Positions 1 through 7,796 of a stretch of 23,931 nt of DNA are shown here, piece by piece. Numbering within the stretch: the first letter of the stretch is position 1; each line of letters opens with the position of its first letter. This DNA is from Syntrophaceae bacterium UBA2208. Its GTDB lineage: Bacteria > Desulfobacterota > BSN033 > UBA1163. Location: positions 6,637 through 30,567 of the forward strand of contig DCUS01000151.1 of assembly GCA_002327885.1 (NCBI GenBank), in the 5' to 3' direction. Under the pieces are notes generated by a model. That model worked only from the letters and a program-made list of their open reading frames with translations. It made no database searches and was not told the DNA's origin. A program made the translations under genes and the position numbers.

Positions 1-28
1 ATCAATTACAGGATTTAAAGAACAAGAG

Positions 29-1666
29 TCAATAATTTTTTATACGGGTGGGATTAAAATAATCCCTGATCCTCCCGAGAACAATAGAGGGAATATCTTC
101 TTTTCGTTTGACCGTATAGATGCTGATGTTTTTCTTCTTCTCAACGGCTTTTTGAAATCGTGCGGCATAAGGATTGTCTCCGATATGAACCGCCGTGACT
201 CGATTTTGGATCTGCCCAAAAAATCCGATCAAAGTTTCCAGGTTTGTAATTTTCATGTCGGTAATAATGAAAAAATCTAAGTTTTTCTTCCCCCGGATCA
301 ATGGCATTAAATCCTCCAAATCCAGCGCCGTCCCGCCGCCAAAATATTTACAGAGGACACGGTAGATGTCCTCTCGCCGATCGGTATAATCCAAGACGTC
401 CTTTCCCCCCATCGGGGCATCGCTGAAATTATAGACCGCCACCCTTGAATTATTTTGTAGATAGGCATTGGTGGCACAGGCTGCTCCGAGGACGGCATAG
501 GAGAGACTCTTTCGAGGATTGATCATGCTTCCTGAAGAATCGATGGCAATCAAGCAATCCGGAGAACTCTCCGCTTTCCCCCTCCCTTTTCCTTCCTTTT
601 TAGTCCAAACCTGCGTAATGCCCGGCATGATCTTTCCGAAACTGGTCCAAATGTCTACATCTTGATAGGGTGACCCGATCTCCCAAGGAGAATGAGAATG
701 AGGGTGGAGAGATCCTTTCTCATCCAGCGGGAGTTTCTTCAGGGGGATCGAATAATTTTCTGCCAACTTCATGTAGAAAAGAATATCCGCATCGATGGGA
801 TTTCCTTTCCCTCTTCCCATCCCCCCTTCCATTCCATAACCCGTCCTTTTTAATTCCTCGGAAAAGTCCTCCACAACGTCTTTAAATTCAGAGAGAGCCA
901 TGGTCTGCTTTGCATAATCTCTCAAGCCCTGGTCGATCTCTTCATTGGAATAGTGGTTCAAATCGTGTTCCCCTTGGGGATGACGGTCCCCCTTTCCCCC
1001 CTCGGCCCCTTGTTCTTTCTGTTCCGCAATAAGAAGAGGCTTCAGAGAGCGGGCAAACTTTTTAATACTTTCTCCCCATCGAGAACGATCCAGATAGGGA
1101 ATTCGCGCCAGCCGTCGGACAACCTCCCCATGCCCTTTCATGGTCATTTTGGAAGGGGATATTCCCAGATCGACTCCCCAAATCTTTTGATAAAGGAAAG
1201 CGATCACTTCTTCGATGGTCCCCTTTGTCAAATTTCGATGCAGTTCTGGAATCTCGGTAAAGCGCTTCTTCACACAATGTGTGTCCGCAATGATATCGAT
1301 AAAATAATTGGCCACCTGTTTGGCCAATTCTTTGTCCCCTGCCACTTTCTTGGCCTCTGCATAAAGCATGAGATGAGTATGGAAGTCCCATGGGCAAAAG
1401 GTGTAATGGGTGATTCCGTGATCGAGAAGGGCTTCGATGACCTGTTGCCCCGACATCTTGTCCTTCATCTGCGAAACGAAAGACCCATTGATGGTCATCT
1501 GTTTTTCTTTCATTTCCAAGCCGACGCCTTCATTTTCTTCCGCCTCATCCTGCTCGGGGGAAATACCTTCTCTTACTCTGGGCATCGGGATCTGAGGGTA
1601 GAGATGCTTTTTCTTTAATATAGGCCAAACCTTTTCCACAATCGATTGGTAATTTTGCTCTTCCAT
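29..1666 (-). CDS. von Willebrand factor A domain protein with degenerate metalloprotease-like N-terminal region
   Basis: 545-residue protein with no signal peptide or membrane segment, so probably cytoplasmic. The C-terminal VWA domain begins near residue 370 and keeps a complete MIDAS metal site: DSSGS at 376-380, a Thr in GGGT at about 446, and an Asp in ITD at 470. The N-terminal half holds HGITH at 83-87 followed by a helix with DIIAD at 124-128. I read this as a possible zinc-peptidase HExxH helix whose Glu has become Gly, which is inference. The linker at 215-240 is charged and glycine-rich. It is the last gene of a minus-strand module after a MoxR ATPase and a GXGXG protein, 39 bases behind the latter. 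In MoxR/VWA pairs the VWA protein usually acts as the substrate-binding partner of the ATPase. The substrate is unknown. The stop codon lies 29 bases from the window edge, so more genes could follow. Confidence 0.88.
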   Translation of the reverse strand: MEEQNYQSIVEKVWPILKKKHLYPQIPMPRVREGISPEQDEAEENEGVGLEMKEKQMTINGSFVSQMKDKMSGQQVIEALLDHGITHYTFCPWDFHTHLMLYAEAKKVAGDKELAKQVANYFIDIIADTHCVKKRFTEIPELHRNLTKGTIEEVIAFLYQKIWGVDLGISPSKMTMKGHGEVVRRLARIPYLDRSRWGESIKKFARSLKPLLIAEQKEQGAEGGKGDRHPQGEHDLNHYSNEEIDQGLRDYAKQTMALSEFKDVVEDFSEELKRTGYGMEGGMGRGKGNPIDADILFYMKLAENYSIPLKKLPLDEKGSLHPHSHSPWEIGSPYQDVDIWTSFGKIMPGITQVWTKKEGKGRGKAESSPDCLIAIDSSGSMINPRKSLSYAVLGAACATNAYLQNNSRVAVYNFSDAPMGGKDVLDYTDRREDIYRVLCKYFGGGTALDLEDLMPLIRGKKNLDFFIITDMKITNLETLIGFFGQIQNRVTAVHIGDNPYAARFQKAVEKKKNISIYTVKRKEDIPSIVLGRIRDYFNPTRIKNY

Positions 1667-1705
1667 CTTTACTTTCCGATGCCAAGCCGAATCTATTTTT
1701 CGTTA

Positions 1706-2467
1706 TTAATAATAGAGATTGGGGTACTTCGTTTTCCCCGGATAAACCAATTTGTCTCTCTCGTAAACCTTCCCTTCCACGATATTCCCCAATCCCCTTA
1801 CCCTTCCTCCCACATAAATTTCTCCCCCCATCATCCATTCTCCTGTATGGAGACCGATGTTCTTCTTGACGGATATCTTTCCGCCTCTCATCCCCGCCCC
1901 CGTCCAGTTTTTTGCGTTTCCCTCAACAGCTAAATCCCCTCCCTCAAGGCCGATCCCGGTGAAATCACCGGTATCTCCATCAATCATCAATCTTTTTCCT
2001 TTGGGAAGCCGAAACCCGATGAGATTGATTTCCGTCTTCAATTCTGAAAGTTTGAGGACGATCTCTTCTTCCTTCGCATAGTTACATAATGCAGAAATGT
2101 ACACTCCGGCCGGTCCCGGGATGAGATAGGGAATTTTTTGCGTGTTCTCTAAAGCAAAACAAAAGTCTTCGATATCCTCTGCTGTATAATCCACCCCTTT
2201 GACATATTTTTCAGCCACCTCGTAGGCCTTGATGATGGTATTGTATTGGACCATCCAGACGAGCTCCTTCGCCTCTTCTTCCAAAAGTTTCTCATACCCC
2301 CACCGTATTCGATCCATGACGGCCTCCGTGGATTGGACAATCTGATCTAATGGAAGTTCATGGGTCGCTACGGTAAAAGATTTAAATTCTTCGAAGGGAT
2401 TCTTGACGGTGTCGCTATCCTTGCAGAAGCAGAGAATAGGTTTTTTTCTTTGGGAGGTGACCTTCAT
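1706..2467 (-). CDS. GXGXG-domain protein between MoxR ATPase and VWA genes
   Basis: 253-residue protein. From about residue 145 to 240 it shows repeated GxxGxG-type turns (for example GDFTGIGLEGGD and TGAGMRGGKI). These match the right-handed beta-helix called GXGXG, known from the C-terminal domain of glutamate synthase and from formylmethanofuran dehydrogenase subunit C. The N-terminal 140 residues are mostly helical and not recognised; they contain CFC at 13-15 near the start. None of the catalytic domains that normally accompany GXGXG are present, so a structural or scaffolding role is more likely than an enzymatic one, but this is inference. It lies between the MoxR and VWA genes with gaps of 41 and 39 bases, consistent with one operon. 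Confidence 0.82.
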   Translation of the reverse strand: MKVTSQRKKPILCFCKDSDTVKNPFEEFKSFTVATHELPLDQIVQSTEAVMDRIRWGYEKLLEEEAKELVWMVQYNTIIKAYEVAEKYVKGVDYTAEDIEDFCFALENTQKIPYLIPGPAGVYISALCNYAKEEEIVLKLSELKTEINLIGFRLPKGKRLMIDGDTGDFTGIGLEGGDLAVEGNAKNWTGAGMRGGKISVKKNIGLHTGEWMMGGEIYVGGRVRGLGNIVEGKVYERDKLVYPGKTKYPNLYY

Positions 2468-2508
2468 CGCATATTCTAATTCTTAAGAAATCAAAAGGGA
2501 ATGGCGTT

Positions 2509-3846
2509 CTAATCCCTCTTCCGGAAATCGATATCTTTTTTAATCTCCACATAGAGAGGATGATCTCCCTCTAAGGGCTCCAGAGCCCCCCCCTGAAAAA
2601 TCTTCGATCCGGCAGCCAAAGCATCTTTTAAATGCTCGCTCTGCTCTCGATATCTTTGAGAGACCGTTTTCGCTGCCTCCTTCGCAAGAAAGATGGGGAA
2701 GGGATCATCCCGTTTCGACCTTTCTTTCTGGGAAAGAATCTCATCTTTCCATTGGACCCGGTGGGCCAATGTCATGGGGATCACCGCCTGAATATGTTCG
2801 ATATCGACGGTTGAATCTTCTAATAGCCAGGCCAATCCCTGAGCATATTGCCTGATGGAGGAGGGCAGTCGATTGGAAGCGCAATTTTTAATTTGATGGC
2901 AGAGATATCCTGTATAATGACATCCCTCTTCACAATTTTCAACGATCCGTTTCTGTCCGTACCGTTCGCAGAAAGACAATTCAGCGAGGAGCATTCGAGT
3001 AAAGGCGCTGGCATCGAGGTCCAATTCCAAACTTTCCATCTCTCCACGGATTTGATCACGATCCGGTCTCTGGAAGGATTTGACGCCCAATGCCTCATAA
3101 AGGTATTCCCCAAAGCCATTGCAAATTTCTTCCATTTTAGAAATCTTTTTCTCATAAGCAATTTTGGATTTCAAGACGTGATGAAGGTCCTTTTCATATT
3201 TGGGATGTCTCAGGACGTGATCCTTTCGTTTGTCCTTTCCGATGAGAAAAGAGAGGTTGGCCCCTGGATATTTGGATTCTACCATGACATCGAATCGGTC
3301 CACCAAAGGAGCGATGATGGTGTTGGTCCCTCCATCTTGATAATTGGCGGTGGCGAAAAGGCAGTATTCATCGTTGATGATTATTTCATTGAGGTATTCC
3401 CAATTCCCCCGATCCACGCCATCTAAAATCATGCTCTGTTTCGTTTCAGGAAGACGGTTGATCTCATCCACTATTTTAACCGGGATTTGGGAAAAATTGG
3501 TCCACACCACATCCTCCTCGCCTCGATTCAATTTTCCCAAATCCGGTCTGCCGATAATTTTTTCCTCTGTTTGCTCGGGATGCCCCGAAACTTCACTGCC
3601 CCAAATCACCCCCAGGGGAAACTGATAGATGAGGGAACAGACATATTCCGCAGAGGTCGTTTTCCCCAACCCCGGTTCTCCGATAATCAATTCTTTCCCC
3701 TTCTTTAATGCAGTCAGAAGGCTCATCAGGATCGTTGAATTAAAATGCTCTCCCTTGATCTCCATGTCTGGACGATTGAAGTAAAGGTGTTCACTGATAA
3801 ACTGATAAATCCCCATTGCTTGTTTCTGATAACCATTCTTTCCCAC
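2509..3846 (-). CDS. MoxR-family AAA+ ATPase
   Basis: 445-residue ATPase with Walker A GEPGLGKT at 56-63, Walker B VKIVDEIN at 123-130, a sensor-1 segment FATAN at about 164-168 and the LVDRFD box at 181-186, the order expected of MoxR proteins. The family acts as chaperones that remodel or activate protein complexes, usually with a VWA partner; such a partner is encoded two genes downstream. The C-terminal lid region carries four closely spaced cysteines at about 304, 308, 315 and 321, which could bind a metal. The start is GTG, preceded by a GAAAGGAAT ribosome binding site; an ATG ten codons later has no such site. It is the first gene of the module, with a promoter at 3937-3965. Confidence 0.9.
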   Translation of the reverse strand: MGKNGYQKQAMGIYQFISEHLYFNRPDMEIKGEHFNSTILMSLLTALKKGKELIIGEPGLGKTTSAEYVCSLIYQFPLGVIWGSEVSGHPEQTEEKIIGRPDLGKLNRGEEDVVWTNFSQIPVKIVDEINRLPETKQSMILDGVDRGNWEYLNEIIINDEYCLFATANYQDGGTNTIIAPLVDRFDVMVESKYPGANLSFLIGKDKRKDHVLRHPKYEKDLHHVLKSKIAYEKKISKMEEICNGFGEYLYEALGVKSFQRPDRDQIRGEMESLELDLDASAFTRMLLAELSFCERYGQKRIVENCEEGCHYTGYLCHQIKNCASNRLPSSIRQYAQGLAWLLEDSTVDIEHIQAVIPMTLAHRVQWKDEILSQKERSKRDDPFPIFLAKEAAKTVSQRYREQSEHLKDALAAGSKIFQGGALEPLEGDHPLYVEIKKDIDFRKRD

Positions 3847-3936
3847 GACAGCTATTCCTTTCTCTCTTCTTCCCGATGATGATTGAAGCGCCCCATTCAG
3901 AATTCCGTTCCCGGATGGCGGAGGATCTTCAAGTTT

Positions 3937-3965
3937 ATATTAACATGGCCCTTCTCCTAAGACAA
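3937..3965 (-). promoter_or_regulatory. Sigma-70-type promoter for the MoxR-GXGXG-VWA module
   Basis: Read on the minus strand: -35 TTGTCT (3960-3965), a 17-base spacer and -10 TAATAT (3937-3942). Predicted transcription start is near 3930, giving a leader of about 84 bases before the GTG start. Confidence 0.55.
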
Positions 3966-3974
3966 GATTTCGCG

Positions 3975-3991
3975 CTGAGGGAATCCCTCAG
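3975..3991. promoter_or_regulatory. Palindrome adjacent to the MoxR promoter, possible operator
   Basis: CTGAGGG-AAT-CCCTCAG has perfect 7-base arms around a 3-base centre. It ends 10 bases upstream of the -35 element on the minus strand, where activators often bind. Such a short symmetric site suits a dimeric regulator. It could instead form an RNA hairpin if transcribed from upstream. No regulator gene lies next to it. Confidence 0.4.
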
Positions 3992-4220
3992 TCTTTGTTC
4001 GAAGGGACCATGATCCGACAGGGATGTCTGAAAAAATCTTATAGTGGCAGACTTGACTTGTCCCTCGAACCCACCACCTCCCTTGGAAAGAACAAAGAAT
4101 CACTGATGATCGTGATCGTGACCCTACCCTATAAAAATACTACAAAATCCGCCCGTGGTCGGGTCTGATCGACTTGATAAGATTTTCGATGACATTTCTT
4201 GTCGGGTCCGCTGGATTCAT

Positions 4221-4238
4221 ACCCCTTAACGGAGGGGT
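4221..4238 (-). terminator. Hairpin after the UPF0016 gene, weak terminator candidate
   Basis: ACCCCT/AGGGGT arms with a 6-base loop lie 21 bases downstream of the minus-strand UPF0016 stop. No T-run follows on that strand, so termination would be inefficient or factor-dependent. Confidence 0.3.
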
Positions 4239-4259
4239 TACGCGCTAAGTCAAAAAGGA

Positions 4260-4529
4260 TTATTTGCCCATAAACATCCACAGTCCAATTAAAATAAAAA
4301 CAAAGGCGGCTCCTTTTTTGAGAACATTTTGAGGGATCACAGAAATTAATCCCTCCCCGAAGACCACCCCAATCAAGGTCACCAAGGAGAGCGCGGTGAT
4401 GGCTCCGACAAAAACAGATAAAGGTCGGCCGGTCTTGGAGGTCATGAGGATAGCGGCCAATTGGGTTTTGTCTCCTAATTCAGCAAGAAAAATGGTTCCC
4501 ATTGTGGTGAGAAAAATCTTCCAATCCAT
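4260..4529 (-). CDS. Half-size UPF0016 (TMEM165/GDT1-like) membrane cation transporter
   Basis: 89 residues with three predicted membrane helices (about 3-26, 36-60, 67-87). The family signature E-x-G-D-K-[TS] is present as ELGDKT at 17-22, the acidic motif thought to carry the cation. Full-length relatives have two such repeats, about 190-200 residues, and export Mn2+ or exchange Ca2+/Mn2+ for protons. This one has a single repeat, so it must dimerise or pair with a second half-protein; none is encoded next to it. An AAGG site precedes the ATG. It lies 67 bases after the HD phosphohydrolase gene on the same strand and may be the last gene of that operon. Confidence 0.87.
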   Translation of the reverse strand: MDWKIFLTTMGTIFLAELGDKTQLAAILMTSKTGRPLSVFVGAITALSLVTLIGVVFGEGLISVIPQNVLKKGAAFVFILIGLWMFMGK

Positions 4530-4596
4530 CTTTTGCCTTCTTTCCCGTTCTGAGATAAAACATCAATAGAAAAACCATTTGATCGTTGAGGCTTTT

Positions 4597-6030
4597 TTAA
4601 ATATTCGTCTCAAAGCTTTCTGAGGATCCTTCGAAAGCCATGGCGCGCCGAGCGGCACGTCCCAGTTCCTGATCAAATCGGTGCGTCAGAGCATAAACGC
4701 GACAAATCGCCACTTTCGCTGGAATGTATTGGAATAATCTTCGAAGGGGCTCTCTCGATACTCGTCTGGAGCCAGGGTCGAAGATAAGAAGGGTTCCTCC
4801 CTCTGATTCATGCCACGGGTTGAGAGGCCTTGGATCATGGTGGGCCATATCCACATGAAATTCCAAATCTTTCAGACGTTTCGGCAAAAACATCCTTATT
4901 TTTTGCTTCAACTCTTCGGGTCTCAAAAAAATCGGACGCCCCATTTCCATCTCTCTGAGAGTGAGTTTCTCCTCAAAGGCACTACTCCATTTCAAGTTCC
5001 TCGAGAGAACTTCTGCCCATTTCTCCCCCAATCGCCTCTCCCGGGGGGATAAAGACCTCGTCCATTCCAATACCTTTTCCATCACAAACCAGTCCGTGAG
5101 AGGGAGGTATCGATCGATTTCCTCTAAGGGATGAAAGGGACAGAGAATTTCCATCGTTTCTTTAAATATCTCCTGCAACTGAAGATCGATGGACCGGGTT
5201 GTGCGGTGATAATAGACATTGGAATAAAGATAGAGACGAGCATTGAGAAACATTGCCAATGCATCCATTCCTCTTTTATCCAGAATCAAACCCTCCCTGC
5301 TGAAAGAGGTATAGTAAAGCAATCGTCTCCAATCCACCGGACCGATGGATACCCCGGTCATATAAGCATCACGTAACACGTAATCGATATTATCGAAGGT
5401 GAAAATCCCCCGAAAGAGTTGCTGGAGGAGAGTCAACCATCTTGGATGTTTTCGGCCTTCTTTTCCCCTGGGCCGCTTAATGAGAAAAGCCACCTGCTCA
5501 GGGTCAAGGACTTCCGACCGTTGATAGGGACCATGCGGGCTTCGCCGAATTCCCCTGAGCAAGGGAGAGATTTTCTCACGGATGATATGCTGACCGATTT
5601 CCTCATGATTGGTGTGAAAACGGGAGAGATATTGTTCGTCAAAGAAATGGCAGAAGGGACCATGACCAATATCATGAAGGAGTCCGGCCAGGCGAAGCAA
5701 TTCTTCGATGTAGGAAAAAGAAGGGAGCTCTGTTTTAAAAACCCTGGAGAGAGAGGGATAAATCTGTTCCGAGAAGGTCCCTGCGACATTCAGGGTTCCG
5801 AGGGAGTGCTGGAAACGGGTGTGCTCGGCTGTCGGAAATACCCAACGTGCGCTCTGCAATTGATAGATCCGTCGAAGCCGTTGAACCCAGGGAGTATCGA
5901 TCACATCCCTTTCTGTTTTTTCTCCTTGGATACGATCGGTCATCACAATATAATGGTAAATAGGGTCCGCGATCAAGCCGATCCCCTGAGTGTCCCCTGT
6001 CCCCGTCATGCCCTCGAGATCCCTTTTCAT
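4597..6030 (-). CDS. HD-domain phosphohydrolase, dGTPase/SAMHD1-like
   Basis: 477 residues. The N-terminal segment has the RLRRIYQL box and HTRFQHS (His75). LLHDIGHGPF supplies the HD pair at 119-120, and FDNIDYVLRD further on resembles the fourth ligand region of this superfamily. The arrangement matches metal-dependent HD hydrolases related to dNTP triphosphohydrolases. Substrate cannot be told from sequence: dNTPs, other nucleotides or phosphorylated signals are possible. Its ATG overlaps the rpoZ stop as ATGA, so translation is probably coupled to omega. The place after gmk-rpoZ is occupied in many proteobacteria by spoT, which also has an HD domain, but no synthetase or TGS domain is seen here. 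Confidence 0.83.
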   Translation of the reverse strand: MKRDLEGMTGTGDTQGIGLIADPIYHYIVMTDRIQGEKTERDVIDTPWVQRLRRIYQLQSARWVFPTAEHTRFQHSLGTLNVAGTFSEQIYPSLSRVFKTELPSFSYIEELLRLAGLLHDIGHGPFCHFFDEQYLSRFHTNHEEIGQHIIREKISPLLRGIRRSPHGPYQRSEVLDPEQVAFLIKRPRGKEGRKHPRWLTLLQQLFRGIFTFDNIDYVLRDAYMTGVSIGPVDWRRLLYYTSFSREGLILDKRGMDALAMFLNARLYLYSNVYYHRTTRSIDLQLQEIFKETMEILCPFHPLEEIDRYLPLTDWFVMEKVLEWTRSLSPRERRLGEKWAEVLSRNLKWSSAFEEKLTLREMEMGRPIFLRPEELKQKIRMFLPKRLKDLEFHVDMAHHDPRPLNPWHESEGGTLLIFDPGSRRVSREPLRRLFQYIPAKVAICRVYALTHRFDQELGRAARRAMAFEGSSESFETNI

Positions 6031-6257
6031 TGGTCATTATCGGAAGGTTGGCTCCCTTTTTCCTTGTCTCCAGGATGATTAACCTTTACCTTTCCCACTG
6101 CCACCTCTCGAAGGGCCGTCACAATGGGGCGGTTGTCCGCATCGACTAAGGGTTTGGCCCCTTTCATGATCATTTTCGCTCTTCGTGCTGCTAACATCAC
6201 CAATTGAAACCGGCTCTCCACCTTTTTCAGGCAATCTTCTACGGTTATTCTAGCCAT
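6027..6257 (-). CDS. rpoZ: DNA-directed RNA polymerase omega subunit
   Basis: 76 residues beginning MARITVEDCLKK, with the conserved FQLVMLAARRAK segment (about 17-28) and NRPIVTALREVAVGK (about 42-56) of bacterial omega. Omega helps assemble the beta-prime subunit into RNA polymerase and in some bacteria forms part of the ppGpp site. The C-terminal 20 residues are charged and variable. The gene overlaps gmk by 8 bases and the following HD gene by 4, the tightest spacing in the operon. Confidence 0.95.
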   Translation of the reverse strand: MARITVEDCLKKVESRFQLVMLAARRAKMIMKGAKPLVDADNRPIVTALREVAVGKVKVNHPGDKEKGSQPSDNDQ

Positions 6258-6921
6258 TACGTTCCTCCCATTTTTTCTTATTTTCCTCTATGATCGAAAC
6301 CTTGTTTCTCCGGCACCTTTCTGCAATGATAACCGATTTTAATTTTTCAATCGACTCATCCACCCGTTCGTTAACGATCACATAATGATATCCCAATGCC
6401 TCCTCCATGTCCTGCCTGGCCTTTGACAGGCGGAATTTAATTCTCTCGAGAGAATCAAGGCCTCTTTTCATTAAACGGTCCCGAAGCACTTTTAAAGAAG
6501 GAGGGAGAAGGTAAATCAATATGGGGTGATCCACTTCTCTCAATACCTTCTTTGCCCCTTGGGTGTCAATATCCAGGATGAGGTCCACCTCTTCTGACTT
6601 TAACTTTTTCAAATCGGGACGAGGCGTTCCATAAAGGTTTCCCAGCACTTCCGCCCACTCTAAAAATTCATTTCTTTCTAACATCTTCTGAAAGACGGAA
6701 TGGGAAACAAAATAGTAATCCACTCCCTCTTTTTCATTGGGCCGGGGTAAACGCGTGGTAAAGGAAACAGAGAATCGAAGGCCTGGCACCTGTTCCATCA
6801 TCCCTTTTACCAGAGTGGTTTTACCTGTTCCGGAGGGCGCGGAGAGGATAAATATTAATCCGATTCCTTTTTCTTTGACCTCCCGTTCGAACCCAAAACC
6901 ATTTCCGTATATCATACTCAT
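6250..6921 (-). CDS. gmk: Guanylate kinase
   Basis: Phosphorylates GMP to GDP using ATP. The P-loop is APSGTGKT at 28-35. SFTTRLPRPNEKEGVDYYF is the GMP-binding segment and DIDTQGAKKV the mid-domain motif. Total length of 223 residues is slightly long because of an N-terminal extension of about 18 residues ahead of the first core strand. The annotated ATG overlaps the yicC stop as ATGA; a second in-frame ATG two codons later is also possible. The yicC-gmk-rpoZ order is common in bacteria. The small DUF370 gene often found between yicC and gmk is absent. Confidence 0.96.
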   Translation of the reverse strand: MSMIYGNGFGFEREVKEKGIGLIFILSAPSGTGKTTLVKGMMEQVPGLRFSVSFTTRLPRPNEKEGVDYYFVSHSVFQKMLERNEFLEWAEVLGNLYGTPRPDLKKLKSEEVDLILDIDTQGAKKVLREVDHPILIYLLPPSLKVLRDRLMKRGLDSLERIKFRLSKARQDMEEALGYHYVIVNERVDESIEKLKSVIIAERCRRNKVSIIEENKKKWEERNG

Positions 6922-7796
6922 TCGATATTTTGCACCTGTTCCCGGATTTTTTCCAACCCGGACTTTATCTCTACGATTCTCTGAGAGATTTCTGCATCGT
7001 TGACCTTGGCGCTGACCGTGTTCACCTCCCGATGAATTTCCTGAAGTAAAAAATCCATCTTTCGTCCAACCGGCTCCTTCCCCTCCAAGAAAGAACGAAA
7101 TTGAGCCAGGTGACTTTCGGCTCGAACAATCTCTTCCGTAATGTCCGTCCTTTCTGCGAGGAGAGCGACCTCTTGCTGGAAACGTAAAGGGTCGAGTTCC
7201 ATCCCTTGCAGAAGGGATCGGACTCTCTCCTGAATTCGCTGAAGAGTGGTTTTGAGGCGGGATGGAAATTGCTGCTTGATGGTTTGCAATTGCTGAGCAA
7301 TTGGGCCTAAGCGTTGCTGGATGTCCTTGGCCAGGGTTTCTCCCTCCAACCGTTTCATGTCATCCATGTTTTTTAAAGATTGAGTCAAGATCGGAAGGAT
7401 TTCCTTCCAGAAGGGCTCGATGTCTCCCGTTTCTTCCTTTGCCGTGATCAAGTCCTTGGCCCCGGCCAGCAAAGCCAGGGTGATCTGGTCTTTTAGTTGA
7501 AGCTTTTCTCTCAAGTCCTGAAGAACTTGATAATACTGTTTTGCCAAATCGAGGTCCACACTGAGTTTCACCTTTTCCTCACCGGAGTTTTCCAATCTCA
7601 ATGAGACATCAATTCTTCCTCTTGAAATTTGAGAGCGGATGATCTCTTTGATTCGGTTTTCGAAAAAGTTTAAACGTTTGGGAAGTTTAATGCTAATATC
7701 GCTGTATCGATGGTTGACGGAACGAGACTCCACGACCACTTTCCCCAGGGTGGACTCCCCCTCTGCTCTTCCAAAACCGGTCATTGACTTCAACAT
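6918..7796 (-). CDS. yicC: YicC/YloC-family endoribonuclease
   Basis: 292 residues starting MLKSMTGFGRAE, the hallmark N-terminus of the family. The C-terminal DUF1732 part includes GRKMDFLLQEIHREVNT, the NDAEIS motif and a terminal KIREQVQN. E. coli YicC is reported to be an RNA endonuclease involved in small-RNA turnover. The middle of the protein is rich in Glu, Gln and Leu heptads and should form long helices. It overlaps DUF4416 upstream by 7 bases and gmk downstream by 4, so it is probably co-translated with both. Confidence 0.95.
   Translation of the reverse strand: MLKSMTGFGRAEGESTLGKVVVESRSVNHRYSDISIKLPKRLNFFENRIKEIIRSQISRGRIDVSLRLENSGEEKVKLSVDLDLAKQYYQVLQDLREKLQLKDQITLALLAGAKDLITAKEETGDIEPFWKEILPILTQSLKNMDDMKRLEGETLAKDIQQRLGPIAQQLQTIKQQFPSRLKTTLQRIQERVRSLLQGMELDPLRFQQEVALLAERTDITEEIVRAESHLAQFRSFLEGKEPVGRKMDFLLQEIHREVNTVSAKVNDAEISQRIVEIKSGLEKIREQVQNIE

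Larger units (their letters stand above)
3847..4259. other. 413-base intergenic region upstream of the MoxR module
   Basis: No convincing gene. It holds a minus-strand sigma-70-type promoter (3937-3965), a 17-base palindrome (3975-3991), a small CCCG/CGGG hairpin (4152-4163), an exact direct repeat of GTCGGGTC (4158-4165 and 4201-4208) and a hairpin near the end of the UPF0016 gene (4221-4238). A 65-codon plus-strand frame across 3816-4013 runs over the promoter and the MoxR start and looks accidental. Confidence 0.6.

Noticed and set aside
953..1618. 221-codon plus-strand frame
   Set aside because: It is the antisense of the VWA gene, with composition expected of a shadow frame.
3816..4013. 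65-codon plus-strand frame
   Set aside because: It covers the MoxR start region, its promoter and the palindrome on the other strand; no family features.
4040..4090. TCGAACCC string suggesting a tRNA T-arm on the minus strand
   Set aside because: The flanking bases do not form a T-stem, and no anticodon or acceptor arm could be built.
5419..6078. 219-codon plus-strand frame
   Set aside because: It lies antisense to the HD phosphohydrolase gene, whose motifs are clear; no protein family was recognised.
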